From Amorphochlora amoebiformis (Eukaryota; Cercozoa; Chlorarachniophyceae), in assembly GCA_054601695.1 (NCBI GenBank), contig BAAHQB010000015.1, forward strand, positions 868,001 through 932,000: a DNA stretch of 64,000 nt. Direction: 5' to 3'. The position numbers were made by a program, and so were the translations under genes. Below are positions 14,187-26,341 of this stretch, in pieces (position 1 is the stretch's first letter; each line of letters begins with the position of its first letter). The notes under the pieces were generated by a model, which was given only the letters and a program-made list of their open reading frames with translations, did no database searches and was not told the origin of the DNA.

Positions 14187-14260
14187 GCATATACATATAT
14201 ACATCAATCTATATAAATGATGTACATACATATACATGTACACATATGTACGTCCACATC
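13380..14260. repeat. (TA)n intron with a complex patch
   Basis: Mostly TA repeats. The patch at 13793-13915 is complex; plus could read AYADLPTDWQIMKKKL behind an acceptor ATTGCAG, but it does not chain. Confidence 0.6.
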
Positions 14261-14264
14261 TTAC

Positions 14265-14580
14265 CTGTATGCAATATGTGTGTGTATATGTATATGTGTG
14301 TATGTGTGTGTGTATGCAATATGTGTGTGTATATGTATATGTGTGTATGTGTGTGTGTATGCAATATGTGTGTGCATATGTATATGTGTGTATGTGTGTG
14401 TGTATGCAATATGTGTGTGTATATGTATATGTGTGTACGTGTGTGTGTATGCAATATGTGTGTGTATATGTATATGTGTGTATGTGTGTGTGTATGCAAT
14501 ATGTGTGTGTATATGTATATGTATGTATGTGTGTGTGTATGCAATATGTGTGTGTATATGTATGTATGTGTATGTGTATA
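14265..14580. repeat. 45-bp GT-rich tandem array
   Basis: About seven units of ATGCAATATGTGTGTGTATA followed by about 25 bp of GT/TA. Open in all frames because 45 is a multiple of three. Confidence 0.9.
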
Positions 14581-14590
14581 TGTATTTATA

Positions 14591-14630
<40 letters not shown>

Positions 14631-14759
14631 AATATATTTATATACACATATATATATGTAGATATATATATACATGGGTGTAATTGTATGTATAAAGTAT
14701 ATTATATATATATATATATATATAGATATATATTATATACATATATATATATATGTATA

Positions 14760-14805
<46 letters not shown>

Positions 14806-14891
14806 ATATATAATATTATATATGTATATATATATATATATTATACCTTTATATATATACATATATATATGTATATATTTATATCAGTTAC

Positions 14892-14935
14892 TATGTGGGG
14901 TTGTCTTGGTAAAAGGTCACATCCCTCGGTTTCAC
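14892..14935 (-). CDS. Gene A exon 33
   Basis: Acceptor GTATATTTAG|GTG and donor ACATA|GTAACT, reading [14 protein letters not shown] in phase. The plus strand is open and has a good GTAAGT at 14962, but does not chain. Confidence 0.6.
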
Positions 14936-15054
14936 CTAAATATACCCAAATGTAAACAAATGTAAGTATATGTATAAATATATATATATATATACACATA
15001 TAAATACATATATATATATATATATGCAAAGCATACACTGACTATGCCAACTTC

Positions 15055-15116
<62 letters not shown>

Positions 15117-15212
15117 CACATAAATATATATATATATGTTTATATTTGTATGTACAATTATTTATATTCTATTATATTATATTGTATCTGTATATATATT
15201 ATATATATTACA

Positions 15213-15247
<35 letters not shown>

Positions 15248-15421
15248 TACCTATATATATATATATATATATGCGTTTGTGTGTAAACCTACATACAATT
15301 ATTCATATCATATTACATTATATATAAATACACATATAAATATATATATATATATATATGTATATAATATATATATATATATGTACTTTTACACATACAT
15401 ATATCTAATATTTATGTAAAC

Positions 15422-15499
15422 CTGTTTCGATTCGGTATTAACACACTTATAGTATGAGGTGCCATGAGTACTCCAAGGACGGAGGCATATCCAGCAAAA
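15422..15499 (-). CDS. Gene A exon 32: Rcat, FCWxC and Ariadne-type PW-HG motif
   Basis: Acceptor TTGTCTTAG|TTT and donor AAACAG|GTTTAC, 26 codons beginning FCWICLRPWSTHGTSYYKC. FCWxC-L-x-P-W-x-x-H-G is characteristic of Ariadne-family Rcat. The upstream intron (15500-16200) is a tandem array of copies of this acceptor plus the first exon bases. Confidence 0.95.
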
Positions 15500-16215
15500 C
15501 TAAGACAAGTTTGTGTCATTTTAGGTAATTTATAGATTTAAGGATGGAGGCATATCCACCAAAACTAAGACGAATTTGTGTCATTTTAGGTAATTTATAG
15601 ATTTTCCAAGGATAGAGGCATATTCAGCAAAACTAAGACAGATTTGTGTCATTTTAGGTAATTTACAGATTTAAGGATAGAGGCATATCCAGCAAAACGA
15701 AGACAAATTTGTGTCATTTTAGGTAATTTATAGATTTCCCAAGGATAGAGGCATATTCAGCAAAACTAAGACAGACTTGTGTCATTTTAGGTAATTTATA
15801 TATTTAAGGATAGAGGCATATCCAGCAAAACGAAGACAAATTTGTGTCATTTTAGGTAATTTATAGATTTCCCAAGATAGAGGCATATTCAGCAAACTAA
15901 GGCAAATTTGTGTCATTCGTTTTAGGTAATTTATAGATTTTCCAAGGATAGAGGCATATTCAGTAATACTAAGACAAATTTGTGCCATTCATTTTAGGTA
16001 TTTTATAGATTTTCCAAGGATAGAGGCATATTCAGCAAAAATAAGAAAAATTTGTGTCATTTTAGGTAATTTATAGATTTTCCAAGGATAGAGGCATATT
16101 CGGCAAAACTAAGACAAATTTGTGTCATTCATTTTGGCATATTCACCAAAACTAAGACAATTTTGCGTCATTTTAGGTGATTTATAGATTTTCGAAGGAT
16201 TTCGGCATATACAGT
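15500..16215 (-). repeat. Array of about 65-80-bp units: acceptor-edge copies of exon 32
   Basis: About ten units. On the minus strand each has a TTGTCTTAG|TTTTGCTG-like acceptor plus about 27 exon bases, truncated before the PW motif, joined to about 40 bp of intron. Most copies have TGA in place of TGG. Confidence 0.9.
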
Positions 16216-16301
16216 GGATTCACTCAATGTAATTTGTGTCATTATACATAATGACTATATCTGGATTATACATGGATAGGATAACATGTGTGTGATATAT
16301 G

Positions 16302-16371
<70 letters not shown>

Positions 16372-16384
16372 GGTGTGTGTATAT

Positions 16385-16449
<65 letters not shown>

Positions 16450-16554
16450 TTAGATATATATATATATATATACATATATGTTCATGCATATGTACAAATG
16501 CAAATACATATATGTGTATATAAATATATATATATATATATCTGTTTTACGTAC

Positions 16555-16588
16555 TTCATGGCCGCACGTACACGTGAAATGGTTACAC
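16555..16588 (-). CDS. Gene A exon 31: Rcat catalytic cysteine
   Basis: The acceptor TTTCTTTCAG|G is the best in the window; donor CATGAA|GTACGT. The split Gly codon continues as [11 protein letters not shown]. By analogy with parkin and HHARI, the Cys of GGC-N-H is the residue that carries ubiquitin. Confidence 0.92.
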
Positions 16589-16721
16589 CTGAAAGAAATT
16601 AAGGTATTTATACTGTACGGGACTTTCAACTATTAGAGGGTTACAATCCTGTATAAACTATTAGAGGGTTATAATCCGGTAGTAAAACGCTGTGTTTTAT
16701 CCTCTTCTGGATGGATACTTA

Positions 16722-16779
<58 letters not shown>

Positions 16780-16850
16780 TGTGTGTATTTGTGTGTATGT
16801 ATATATTAATATATATATATATATATATAATATATATATATATATTGCAC

Positions 16851-16909
16851 CCTCCATTTTTTTCCCAAGGCACGCGACATTTAGGACAGGATTTCGTCTT
16901 GATTCGAAT
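16851..16909 (-). CDS. Gene A exon 30: Rcat, first half
   Basis: Acceptor AACTGTAG|ATT and donor GGAGG|GTGCAA. It reads [19 protein letters not shown], essentially the parkin/Ariadne Rcat consensus TK-x-CP-x-C-x3-(I/V)EKNGG. Confidence 0.92.
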
Positions 16910-17255
16910 CTACAGTTATGTATATAAATTATATGTATATAATATATATATATATATTATATTGTAAATGTATATGTATTTATATACATGTGTATACATA
17001 CATATAAATATATGTGTGTATGTATGTATATATGTACATATATATATGTAAGTATAAATGTATATCTATAATGAATATGTGTACATATATATACATTATA
17101 TAATATAATATATATATATATATTAGATATATATATAATATAATATAATATATATACACATATATACATATATATATAATATATATAATATATATATATA
17201 TATAAAAATATATATATATATATCATTCAGGGCAGATTTTCCGTCTTGATGTATT

Positions 17256-17332
<77 letters not shown>

Positions 17333-17382
17333 GCATATGTGTGCACATATATATACATACCTATACATATATAAAAACATAC

Positions 17383-17409
17383 CATATCTGGTGGCTTTGT
17401 CGTTATGTC
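17383..17409 (-). CDS. Gene A exon 29 (27-nt)
   Basis: The pyrimidine-rich acceptor TTTTATTTTTAG|GAC and donor GATATG|GTATGT enclose DITTKPPDM. In phase with both neighbours. Confidence 0.55.
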
Positions 17410-17507
17410 CTAAAAATAAAATTTCGCGCGAAATTTAGTTGTTACAATCTTGACATTGGTTACAGATAAGCTCAAATTTAGATACGAGCGATATATACGT
17501 ATATGTA

Positions 17508-17570
<63 letters not shown>

Positions 17571-17571
17571 C

Positions 17572-17604
<33 letters not shown>

Positions 17605-17906
17605 TATATATATACGTCATAATTATATATATATATGTATATTTATTTATATGTGTATATGTGTATATATATATATAAATATATAATACATGTATATATA
17701 TATATGTATATACAAACATATATATATATATATACATACATATATAACATATACATATATATATATATATATAATAGAGCTAAAATGGGCTGAGACCTTA
17801 GCTATAGGGTTAAAATGGGGTGTATGAGGTTAAAGTGATTCACCTAAGAGGGTGACCTAAGGTCGATACTACCTCAAGTTGAACGGTTTAGTTTAGGTAA
17901 TATTAC

Positions 17907-17943
17907 CTCAAGTCGGAAGTCTTTGCGGAGGTTTATTACAGCC
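17907..17943 (-). CDS. Gene A exon 28: IBR-Rcat linker
   Basis: Acceptor ACTCCTAG|G and donor CTTGAG|GTAATA, reading AVINLRKDFRLE. A decayed copy of the donor edge (AACTTGAG|GTAGTA) lies downstream near 17865-17885. Confidence 0.6.
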
Positions 17944-18007
17944 CTAGGAGTTAAGGTTTGGTGGGATTAGATGTGTTGTGTGGGGAGTAGCGGAGGGTAT
18001 AGATATA

Positions 18008-18057
<50 letters not shown>

Positions 18058-18084
18058 ATATATATATATATATATATATTATAC

Positions 18085-18115
<31 letters not shown>

Positions 18116-18158
18116 GCATAAAAATATATTTATATATGTGTGTGTATGTAAATAAATG

Positions 18159-18189
<31 letters not shown>

Positions 18190-18234
18190 ATTTATGTACA
18201 TATATGTATATGTGTATATATAAAATACATGGGA

Positions 18235-18890
18235 GCCCAAAAGAGAGAGAGCCAAGGGAAATGTCGATACGTTTTCGAGAGGTTCTCAAAAGATTTCCGA
18301 GAGATTCTCGAGAGGTTCTTAAAGGTTCTCGAGAGGTTCTCGAGAGACTTCCGAGAGGTTCTCGAGAGACTTCCGAGAGGTTCTCGAGAGGTCTCGAGAG
18401 GTTCTCGAGAAGTTAACAGAGGTTCTCGAGATGTTTCGAGATGCTCGAGAGGCTACGAGAGGCCACGAGAGGTTAAGAGAGGTTAAGAGAGGTTCGGTAT
18501 GAGATTTTCGAGAGGTTCTCAAGAGATTTCCGGGCGGTTCTCGAGAGGTTCTCAAGAGGTCTCGAGAGGTTCTCGAGAGGTTCTCGAGAGGTTAATAGAA
18601 TTTCCCGAGTGGTCTCGAGAGGTTCTCGAGAGATTAATAGAGGTTCTCGAGAGGTCTCGAGAGGTTCGAGAGAGATTAATAGAGATCGAGAGGTCTCGAG
18701 ATGCTCGAGAGGCTACGAAAGGCTACGAGAGGCTACGAGAGGTTCAGAGAGGTTAAGAGAGGTAGGAGATTTAGAGAGGTTGAGAGAGGTTAAGAGATTT
18801 TCGAGAGATTAAGAGAGGATCTTGAGGATCTCGAGAGGATCTCGAGAGGATCTTGGGAGGATCTCGAGAGGATCTCGAGAGGTTTATAAA
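18235..18890. repeat. GAGAGGTTCTC minisatellite
   Basis: About 640 bp of irregular GAGAGGTTCTCGAGAGGTC-type repeats. Short CTCGAG palindromes recur every 10-20 bp. Confidence 0.9.
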
Positions 18891-18922
18891 TAGAGTTGAG
18901 AGAGATAAATTGGATTGATTAC

Positions 18923-18985
18923 CGAGAGGTGTTGAAGATTTCCCATGCATCGCACGATACAGGATAGTGAATTTCTCCCTGACAT
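18923..18985 (-). CDS. Gene A exon 27: end of IBR
   Basis: Acceptor CTACGTAG|A and donor CTCTCG|GTAATC. In phase it reads CQGEIHYPVSCDAWEIFNTS, the C-x-G-E-x-H-x-P-x-x-C that closes an IBR. Five copies of its acceptor region form the 64-bp array upstream (18986-19275). Confidence 0.85.
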
Positions 18986-19272
18986 CTACGTAGACGTATA
19001 TGTATTGTTACATGTTATATATGTGATAGTGACTTTTCTCCCTGGCATCTACGTAAACGTATATGTATTGTTACATGTTATATATGTGATAGTGACTTCC
19101 TCCCTGGCATCTACGTAAACGTATATGTATTGTTACATGTTATTATATATGTCATAGTGAATTTCTTCCTAGCATCTACGTAGACGTATATGTATTGTTA
19201 CATGTTATTATATATGATAGTGAATTTCTTCCTAGCATCTACGTAGACGTAAATGTATTATTACATGTTATG

Positions 19273-19275
<3 letters not shown>
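18986..19275 (-). repeat. 64-bp array: acceptor-edge copies of exon 27
   Basis: Five units sharing CATCTACGTAGACGTATATG (plus); on the minus strand each contains a TACGTAG|ATGCCAGGGAGAAA-like acceptor and exon start. Confidence 0.85.
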
Positions 19276-19321
<46 letters not shown>

Positions 19322-19360
19322 CCACCTTAGATATATATATATATATATATATTACCGACT

Positions 19361-19402
<42 letters not shown>

Positions 19403-19465
19403 GAGTTCGAATGAGGGTTAGGCATATGGAACCGAAAAAATATAAATATTTATCGGCGTTCTTAC

Positions 19466-19519
19466 CCTCCGCACCAGCGCGTTCCGCATGTGCATCCAGC
19501 CCTACCTGACCCGAACTCT
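19466..19519 (-). CDS. Gene A exon 26: IBR core
   Basis: Donor GGAGG|GTAAGA. The frame EFGSGRAGCTCGTRWCG supplies C-x-C-G-x2-W-C of the IBR. The acceptor chosen (GATGGAG|A) is weak; GTAG|G at 19499 is an alternative. The Cys expected five residues after FCP is absent, so a short exon may have been missed. Confidence 0.75.
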
Positions 19520-19531
19520 CTCCATCCACCC

Positions 19532-19875
19532 TAGGTTAGGGTTAGGGTTAGGGTTAGGGTTAGGGTTAGGGTTAGGGTTGGGGTTAGAGTTAGCGTTACG
19601 TAGAAACGTTTAGTTTAGGATTGAAGATGTCGGATAGAGTCAGAGTTAGGTTAGGGTTAAGGTTTGGGTTAGGGTTAGGGTTAGGGTTAGGGTTAGGGTT
19701 AGGGTTAGGGTTAGGGTTAGGGTTAGGGTTAGGGTTAGGGTTAGGGTTAGGGTTAGGGTTAGGGTTATAGTTGAGAATGCTAAAAGTTCGGGTTGGGGTA
19801 AGTGTAAGATTTGCGACTATTAGGGTTAGGGTTAGGGTTAGGGTTAGGGTTAGGGTTAGGGTTAGGGTTAGGGTT
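19532..19875. repeat. TTAGGG tracts inside an intron of gene A
   Basis: Three runs of pure TTAGGG (19535-19578, 19665-19766, 19822-19874) separated by unique spacers of about 50-90 bp. Confidence 0.9.
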
Positions 19876-20341
19876 ACGTTGACGGGCATTATCATTTTTC
19901 CACACCTAAAATATGCGCAGTTATATGTTGTGTGTAAATATTATATGAAGGGTATTTTATAGTTGTAATATGTATGAGTGTTGTGTTTGTATTTCGTTTT
20001 TGTGATTATGATAGAGGAAGAGAGTATTATATATATATATATATATATTAAATACTATATTAAATATATATATATATGTATATTATTACATTTATATATA
20101 TATATATATATCTATTATATATATATATACATATATATATATTGCATTAAGAAAATAAAATTTATATATATACGAAATCTTAATATAATATGTACAAATA
20201 CATAATATATGCATACATGATATATTTTATATTGGGCAATATAATGCATATATATATATATATATAAATATACATATTATATATATATATGTGTGTGTGT
20301 ATATATATTTACATTAGAGATACCTATACATATGTTGCATA

Positions 20342-20384
<43 letters not shown>

Positions 20385-20391
<7 letters not shown>

Positions 20392-20414
20392 ATGATAACT
20401 AAACCTCTCTGATT

Positions 20415-20466
<52 letters not shown>

Positions 20467-20580
20467 ATTATACATATGTTATGATATCTAACCTCTGATT
20501 GGGATATATATATATATATATATATATAAATGCAAATATATATATGTTATGATATGTAACCTCTGATGCGGATATATATA
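20385..20580 (-). repeat. Donor-edge copies of exon 25
   Basis: Three copies of CCCAATCAGAG|GTTAGATAT or variants, separated by (TA)n. Confidence 0.8.
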
Positions 20581-20594
20581 TATATATATGCACA

Positions 20595-20632
<38 letters not shown>

Positions 20633-20640
20633 TATCCAAC

Positions 20641-20684
20641 CTCTGATTAGGACAGAACAAAAACCCTGCCCGCTTCACCATTTC
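20641..20684 (-). CDS. Gene A exon 25: start of IBR
   Basis: Acceptor TATATAAG|GAA and donor CAGAG|GTTGGA, reading EMVKRAGFLFCPNQ. F-C-P-N corresponds to the WCP opening of IBR domains. Three copies of CAATCAGAG|GT lie downstream (20395-20580). Confidence 0.85.
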
Positions 20685-20689
20685 CTTAT

Positions 20690-20802
20690 ATCATATATAA
20701 TATATGTAAATATACACATGTATATATATATATATATATCATGTATATATTCACCATTCCTTATATATGCATACATACGCATGTATACACACATACACAC
20801 AT

Positions 20803-20845
<43 letters not shown>

Positions 20846-21119
20846 GATTTATATGAAAATACATACATACATACACACATATATTATATATACATATATA
20901 TATATATATATATTATAAATACATACATATTTATAATATGTATATACATACATACATATATATATATATATTATATATATATATACATACACATATATAC
21001 ACACACATGTTGTATACACACACGTGTGTGCGCGCACATATATTCGTACATGTAATTACATGTAAATATACCTACAAATATATATATATATGTATATATA
21101 TGTGTGTGTGTGTATATAC

Positions 21120-21192
<73 letters not shown>

Positions 21193-21516
21193 TGTATATA
21201 AACATACGAATACCTATACATACATATATACATGTACATATATACACATACACATACACATATATATATATATAATATACACATATATATATATACACAT
21301 ATATATACACATATACACATATATTTATGTGTGTGTATAGATGTGTATACAATATAATATAATATATATGTGTGTGTATATATATGCATACATACACATA
21401 CATACATAATATATATATATATATATATGTATATAGGTATACATATGCATGAATGTGTATATAAATTATATATATATATATATATATAAGATATGTATGT
21501 ATATATGTATATATAT

Positions 21517-21550
<34 letters not shown>

Positions 21551-21720
21551 CATGGATTTATGTGTAAACATATATATATATATATATATAAATATACATA
21601 TACATATATATATATATATATATATGTATATTATATATGTGTGTACAAATGTGTATATATATATAAATACATATACAAACATACATATACATATATAACT
21701 TATCAATATATGTGTGTTAC
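20690..21720. repeat. (TA)n, (CATA)n and (CA)n intron
   Basis: Simple repeats only. Confidence 0.85.
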
Positions 21721-21723
21721 AAC

Positions 21724-21818
21724 CTGGCATTGCCAACGGCGTAGCTTTCCCGGCAACTTGGGGTCATCAATTAGCGGAAGAATGGCCGATTCGGGTAACA
21801 TATGCATACACTTGGGGC
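21724..21818 (-). CDS. Gene A exon 24: end of RING1 and linker to IBR
   Basis: Acceptor TATATGCAG|GC and donor TGCCAG|GTTGTA, 31 codons beginning [20 protein letters not shown]. The CPGPKC junction completes the last RING1 Cys pair (C-x4-C). Nine near-identical copies of its acceptor plus 5' part are arrayed upstream (21838-22665). Confidence 0.9.
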
Positions 21819-21837
21819 CTGCATATACATATATACC

Positions 21838-21844
21838 ATACTTG

Positions 21845-21886
<42 letters not shown>

Positions 21887-22113
21887 CCGATTCGGGTAAC
21901 ATATGCATACACTTGGGGCCTGTGTATACATATATACTATACTTGAATAATATATATATATATATATATGGCCGATTCGGGTAACATATGCATACACTTG
22001 GGGCCTGTGTATACATATATACTATACTTGAATAATATATATATATATATATGACCGATTCGGGTAACATATGCATACACTTGGGGCCTGTGTATACATA
22101 TATACTATACTTG

Positions 22114-22152
<39 letters not shown>

Positions 22153-22684
22153 GGATTCGGGTAACACATGCATACACTTGGGGCCTGTGTATACATATAT
22201 ACTATACTTGAATAATATATATATATATATATATGACCGATTCGGGTAACATATGCATACACTTGGGGCCTGTGTATACATATATACTATACTTGAATAA
22301 TATATATATAAATATATATATATATATATGACCGATTCGGGTAACATATGCATACACTTGGGGCCTGCATATACATATATACCATACTTGAATAATATAT
22401 ATATATGTATATATATATATGACCGATTCGGGTAACATATGCATACACTTGGGGCCTGTGTATACATATATACTTTTCTTGAATAATATATATATATATA
22501 TATATATATATGACCGATTCGGGCAACATATGCATACACTTGGGGCCTGTGTATACATATATACTATACTTGAATAATATATATATATATATATATGACC
22601 GATTCGGGTAACATATGCATACACTTGGGGCCTGTGTATACATATATACTATACTTGAATAATATATATATATACATATGTATA

Positions 22685-22747
<63 letters not shown>

Positions 22748-22990
22748 CATATACAAATATATATACACATATATACATACATACATACATTATATATATA
22801 TATATATATATGTTATATCGGCATACATATCGACATATATATCGACATAGATATTGATATATACATATATATATATATACGTATATACGTATATATATAT
22901 ATATATTTATATATGTATGTATATGATGTAAATGAATATATTAGAGTCGAGTAGCATATGCATACACTTTTGGTTTGTATTTATACTTTC
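21838..22990 (-). repeat. Array of acceptor-edge copies of exon 24
   Basis: Nine units of 80-100 bp, each with TACACAG|GCCCCAAGTGTATG continuing through the codons for CMHMLPES and then breaking into (TA)n, plus a diverged tenth copy at 22945-22985. Copies are over 90% identical to the exon. Confidence 0.95.
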
Positions 22991-23034
<44 letters not shown>

Positions 23035-23116
23035 ATGTATATTACATAAATTTGTCTACGTATGCATATATAAACACAAATGTATATGCATTATACACCC
23101 ACACACACACATTAAA

Positions 23117-23155
<39 letters not shown>

Positions 23156-23272
23156 ATATATATACATATGTATATATATATATATATACATTTGTCTACG
23201 TATGCATATATAAATACAAACGTGTATGCATTATACATATATATATATATGTGTGTGTGTGTGTGTATGTAT

Positions 23273-23307
<35 letters not shown>

Positions 23308-23404
23308 ATATGTTTAGGTTTATATTTATATATATATATATATATATAATATAAATATATATATATATATGTATATATATATATGTATATATATGTGTAA
23401 ATAC

Positions 23405-23454
23405 CCGGACATCGAAACAATGTCTTTCCGTCGCTAAGAGCACTTCGTAGGTAT
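23405..23454 (-). CDS. Gene A exon 23: RING1, YL segment
   Basis: Acceptor TTGGTAG|A and donor CCGG|GTATTT. In phase it reads [16 protein letters not shown], matching the YL...G.....CP stretch that follows CW in RBR proteins. Confidence 0.85.
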
Positions 23455-23459
23455 CTACC

Positions 23460-23548
23460 AACAGATATATGTATATCTATCAACATATGTATGTACATAT
23501 ATGAACAAATATATGTATATCTGTGGACTGATATGTGTATATCTATTA

Positions 23549-23617
<69 letters not shown>

Positions 23618-23655
23618 TAGGTATCATTAGGTCAAATTAGAGTATATACACCCGA

Positions 23656-23710
<55 letters not shown>

Positions 23711-23718
23711 ATGTATGC

Positions 23719-23759
<41 letters not shown>

Positions 23760-23826
23760 AATATATATATATATATATATATGAACACACATATGAAATA
23801 TTTATAACTAGATCAAAGTAGAATGC

Positions 23827-23886
<60 letters not shown>

Positions 23887-23894
23887 CTATATAT

Positions 23895-23941
<47 letters not shown>

Positions 23942-24009
23942 TGTGTGTGTGTGTATATGTACATAACACACACACACACACATATATATATGAATTTATA
24001 TATATATAT

Positions 24010-24060
<51 letters not shown>
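23460..24060. repeat. (TA)n with decayed acceptor-edge copies of exon 23
   Basis: Three weak TATCTATCAACAT-like copies at 23460-23560, and a pair of related 40-bp patches at 23620-23660 and 23800-23830; the rest is (TA)n and (CA)n. Confidence 0.5.
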
Positions 24061-24062
<2 letters not shown>

Positions 24063-24255
24063 AACAAATAAATAAGAACACACAATGAGGCAAGAGAGAG
24101 AGAGAAAGCGAGATATATAAATATATATATATATATATTATATATACATATATATATATGTATGTATATACATACATATATATATATATATATATGTATG
24201 TATATATAAACAAATAAATAAGAACACACGAGGCAGGAGAGAGAGAGAGAGCGAG

Positions 24256-24308
<53 letters not shown>

Positions 24309-24805
24309 CATACATATATATATATGTATATATAAACAAATAAATAAGAACACACAATGAGAAAGCGAGAGAGAGAGAGAGGAAAAGAGAGAGAGCGAGA
24401 GCGAGAGAGAGAGGAAAAGAGAGAGAGCGAGAAAGAGAGGAAGAGAAAGAGAGAGAACACACAATGAGAAAGCGAGAGAGAGAGAGAGGAAAAGAGAGAG
24501 AGCGAGAGCGAGAGAGAGAGGAAAAGAGAGAGAGCGAGAAAGAGAGGAAGAGAAAGAGAGAGAAGGAAAAAGAGAGAGAGCGAGAAAGAGAGGAAGAGAA
24601 AGAGAGAGAGGAAAAGAGAGAGAGAGAGCGAGAAAGAGAGGAAGAGAGAGAGAGAGAAGGAAAAGGAGAGAGAGCGAGAAAGAGAGGAAGAGAAAGAGAG
24701 AGAAGGAAAAAGAGAGAGAGCGAGAAAGAGAGGAAGAGAAAGAGAGAGAGGAAAAGAGAGAGAGAGAGCGAGAAAGAGAGGAAGAGAAAGAGAGAGAGGA
24801 AAAGA

Positions 24806-24838
<33 letters not shown>

Positions 24839-25140
24839 GAAGAGAGAGAGAGAGAGGAAGATAGAGGAGGAGAGAGAGAGAGAGAGAAAGATTCATGATG
24901 ATGAGATGGAGGGCTAGACATCATTGAGCAAGCGAGCGAGCGAGAGAGAGCGAGAGAGAGCGAGAGAGAGCGAGAGAGAGCGAGAGAGAGAGAGAGAGAG
25001 AGCGAGAGAGAACGAGAGAGAACGAGAGAGAGCGAGAGAGAGCGAGAAAGAGCGAGAGAGAGCGAGAGAGAGCGAGAAAGAGCGAGAGAGAGCGAGAGAG
25101 AGCGAGAGAGAGAGAGCGAGAGAGAGCGAGAGTGATACAT
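24060..25140. repeat. (GA)n blocks with repeated AAACAAATAAATAAGAACACAC
   Basis: Three units of about 130 bp (24060, 24208, 24333) pair AAACAAATAAATAAGAACAC with (GA)n and (TA)n, followed by about 780 bp of GAGAGCGAGA repeats. Confidence 0.85.
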
Positions 25141-25203
25141 CTACAGAACAGGATGAATAGACTTAGAGGAAGGTAAAAAGGGCTCAGATCCCGCCAAGCG
25201 AAC

Positions 25204-25806
25204 TTGACAATAAGTATGTGGCCCGTGGTATATTTGCCAGTTTACAAAGGTCTAACTTTCTCACGGGCTCTCTTGACATCCAAATTCTGGCATTGGGTGT
25301 ATGGCTGTCTTGACAGTCAAGACGTGGGGTGTCTTAGAAGTCAAGACGTGAAATGTCTTGACATTCAATACGTGGGGTGTCTTGACAGTAAATATGTGGC
25401 CCGGGGTGTATTTGCTAGTTTACAAAGGTCTAACCTACTCACGGACTCTCTTGACACCCAAATTCTGGCATTCGGCGTATGGTTGTCTTCACAGTCAAAA
25501 CAACCCACGTGTTGAGTGTCATGACACCCATACGCCCAATGCCAGAGTGTGGCTGTCAAGGGAGTCCGTGAGTAGGTTAGACCTTTGTAAACTAGCAAAC
25601 ACATCCCGGGCCACATATTTACTGTCAAGACACCCCCACCCATTGAATGTCAAGACATTTCACGTCTTGACTTTTAAGACACCCCACGTCTTGACTGTCA
25701 AGACAGCCATACGCCCAATGCCAGAATTTGGGTGTCAAGAGAGTCCGTGAGTAAGAACTTTGTAAACTAGCAAATACACCCCGGGCCACATATTTACTGT
25801 CAAGAT
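25204..25806. repeat. Large imperfect inverted repeat
   Basis: Two direct copies of about 170 bp (25204-25380, 25380-25500), including CTTGACAGTAAATATGTGGC, are followed by two inverted copies (25525-25800). The centre is near 25510. Open on both strands with related peptides; no start or splice context. Confidence 0.85.
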
Positions 25807-25814
25807 GTGTGTGT

Positions 25815-26250
25815 GTGAGAGAGAGAGAGCCAGCGAGGGGGAGAGAGAGAGGGAGGAAAAGAAAGAGAGAGGAGGAAAAGAGAGAGAGAGAAGGAGGAAA
25901 AGAGAGAGAGGGAGAGAGAGAGAGAGAGGGAGGGAGAGAGAGGAAGAGAGAGAGAGAGAGAGAGGGAAGGAGAGAGAGGAGAGAGAGAGGAAGAGAGAGG
26001 GAGAGAGAAAGAGAGAGGGAGAGAGAAAGAGGGAGAGAGGAAGAGAGAGAAAGAAGGAGACAGAGAGAGGAAGAGAGAGAGAGAGGAAGAGAGAGAGAGA
26101 GGAAGAGAGAGAGAGAGGAAGAGAGAGAGAGAGGAAGAGAGAGAGAGAGGAAGAGAGAGAGAGAGAGGAAGAGAGAGAGAGAGAGAGGAAGAGAGAGAGA
26201 GAGGAAGAGAGAGAGAGAGACAGGGAGGAAGAAAGAGGAAAGGGAGTGGG
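25815..26250. repeat. (GA)n/(GGA)n tract
   Basis: GAGAGAGAGGAA repeats, 430 bp. Confidence 0.9.
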
Positions 26251-26280
26251 GATACATTGTATATTCATATATATGTATAC

Positions 26281-26341
26281 CCGCCCCAGCACTCGTGACA
26301 CATGGCGTGGTCACACCATCGCCCTCGCACCCCCTCACCAC
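26281..26341 (-). CDS. Gene A exon 22: RING1, central C-x-H-x2-C-x2-C
   Basis: Acceptor AATATAAG|GT and donor GGCGG|GTATAC. In phase it reads GEGVRGRWCDHAMCHECWG. With exon 21 this gives C-x2-C-x14-C-x-H-x2-C-x2-C, and 'C-x2-C-W' is diagnostic of RBR RING1. Confidence 0.85.

Noticed and set aside
14209-14813. 200-codon frames with [11 protein letters not shown] repeats
   Set aside because: A 45-bp tandem repeat, a multiple of three, keeps every frame open.
16545-16920. Plus-strand exons [20 protein letters not shown] and [17 protein letters not shown]
   Set aside because: The minus strand encodes the Rcat core with conserved Cys/His positions at exactly these places.
19535-19875. Chromosome end
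   Set aside because: Telomere-type repeats lie between exons of one gene with unique sequence on both sides, so they are interstitial.
23887-25140. 417-codon minus-strand frame
   Set aside because: Pure GA/TA repeat translation.
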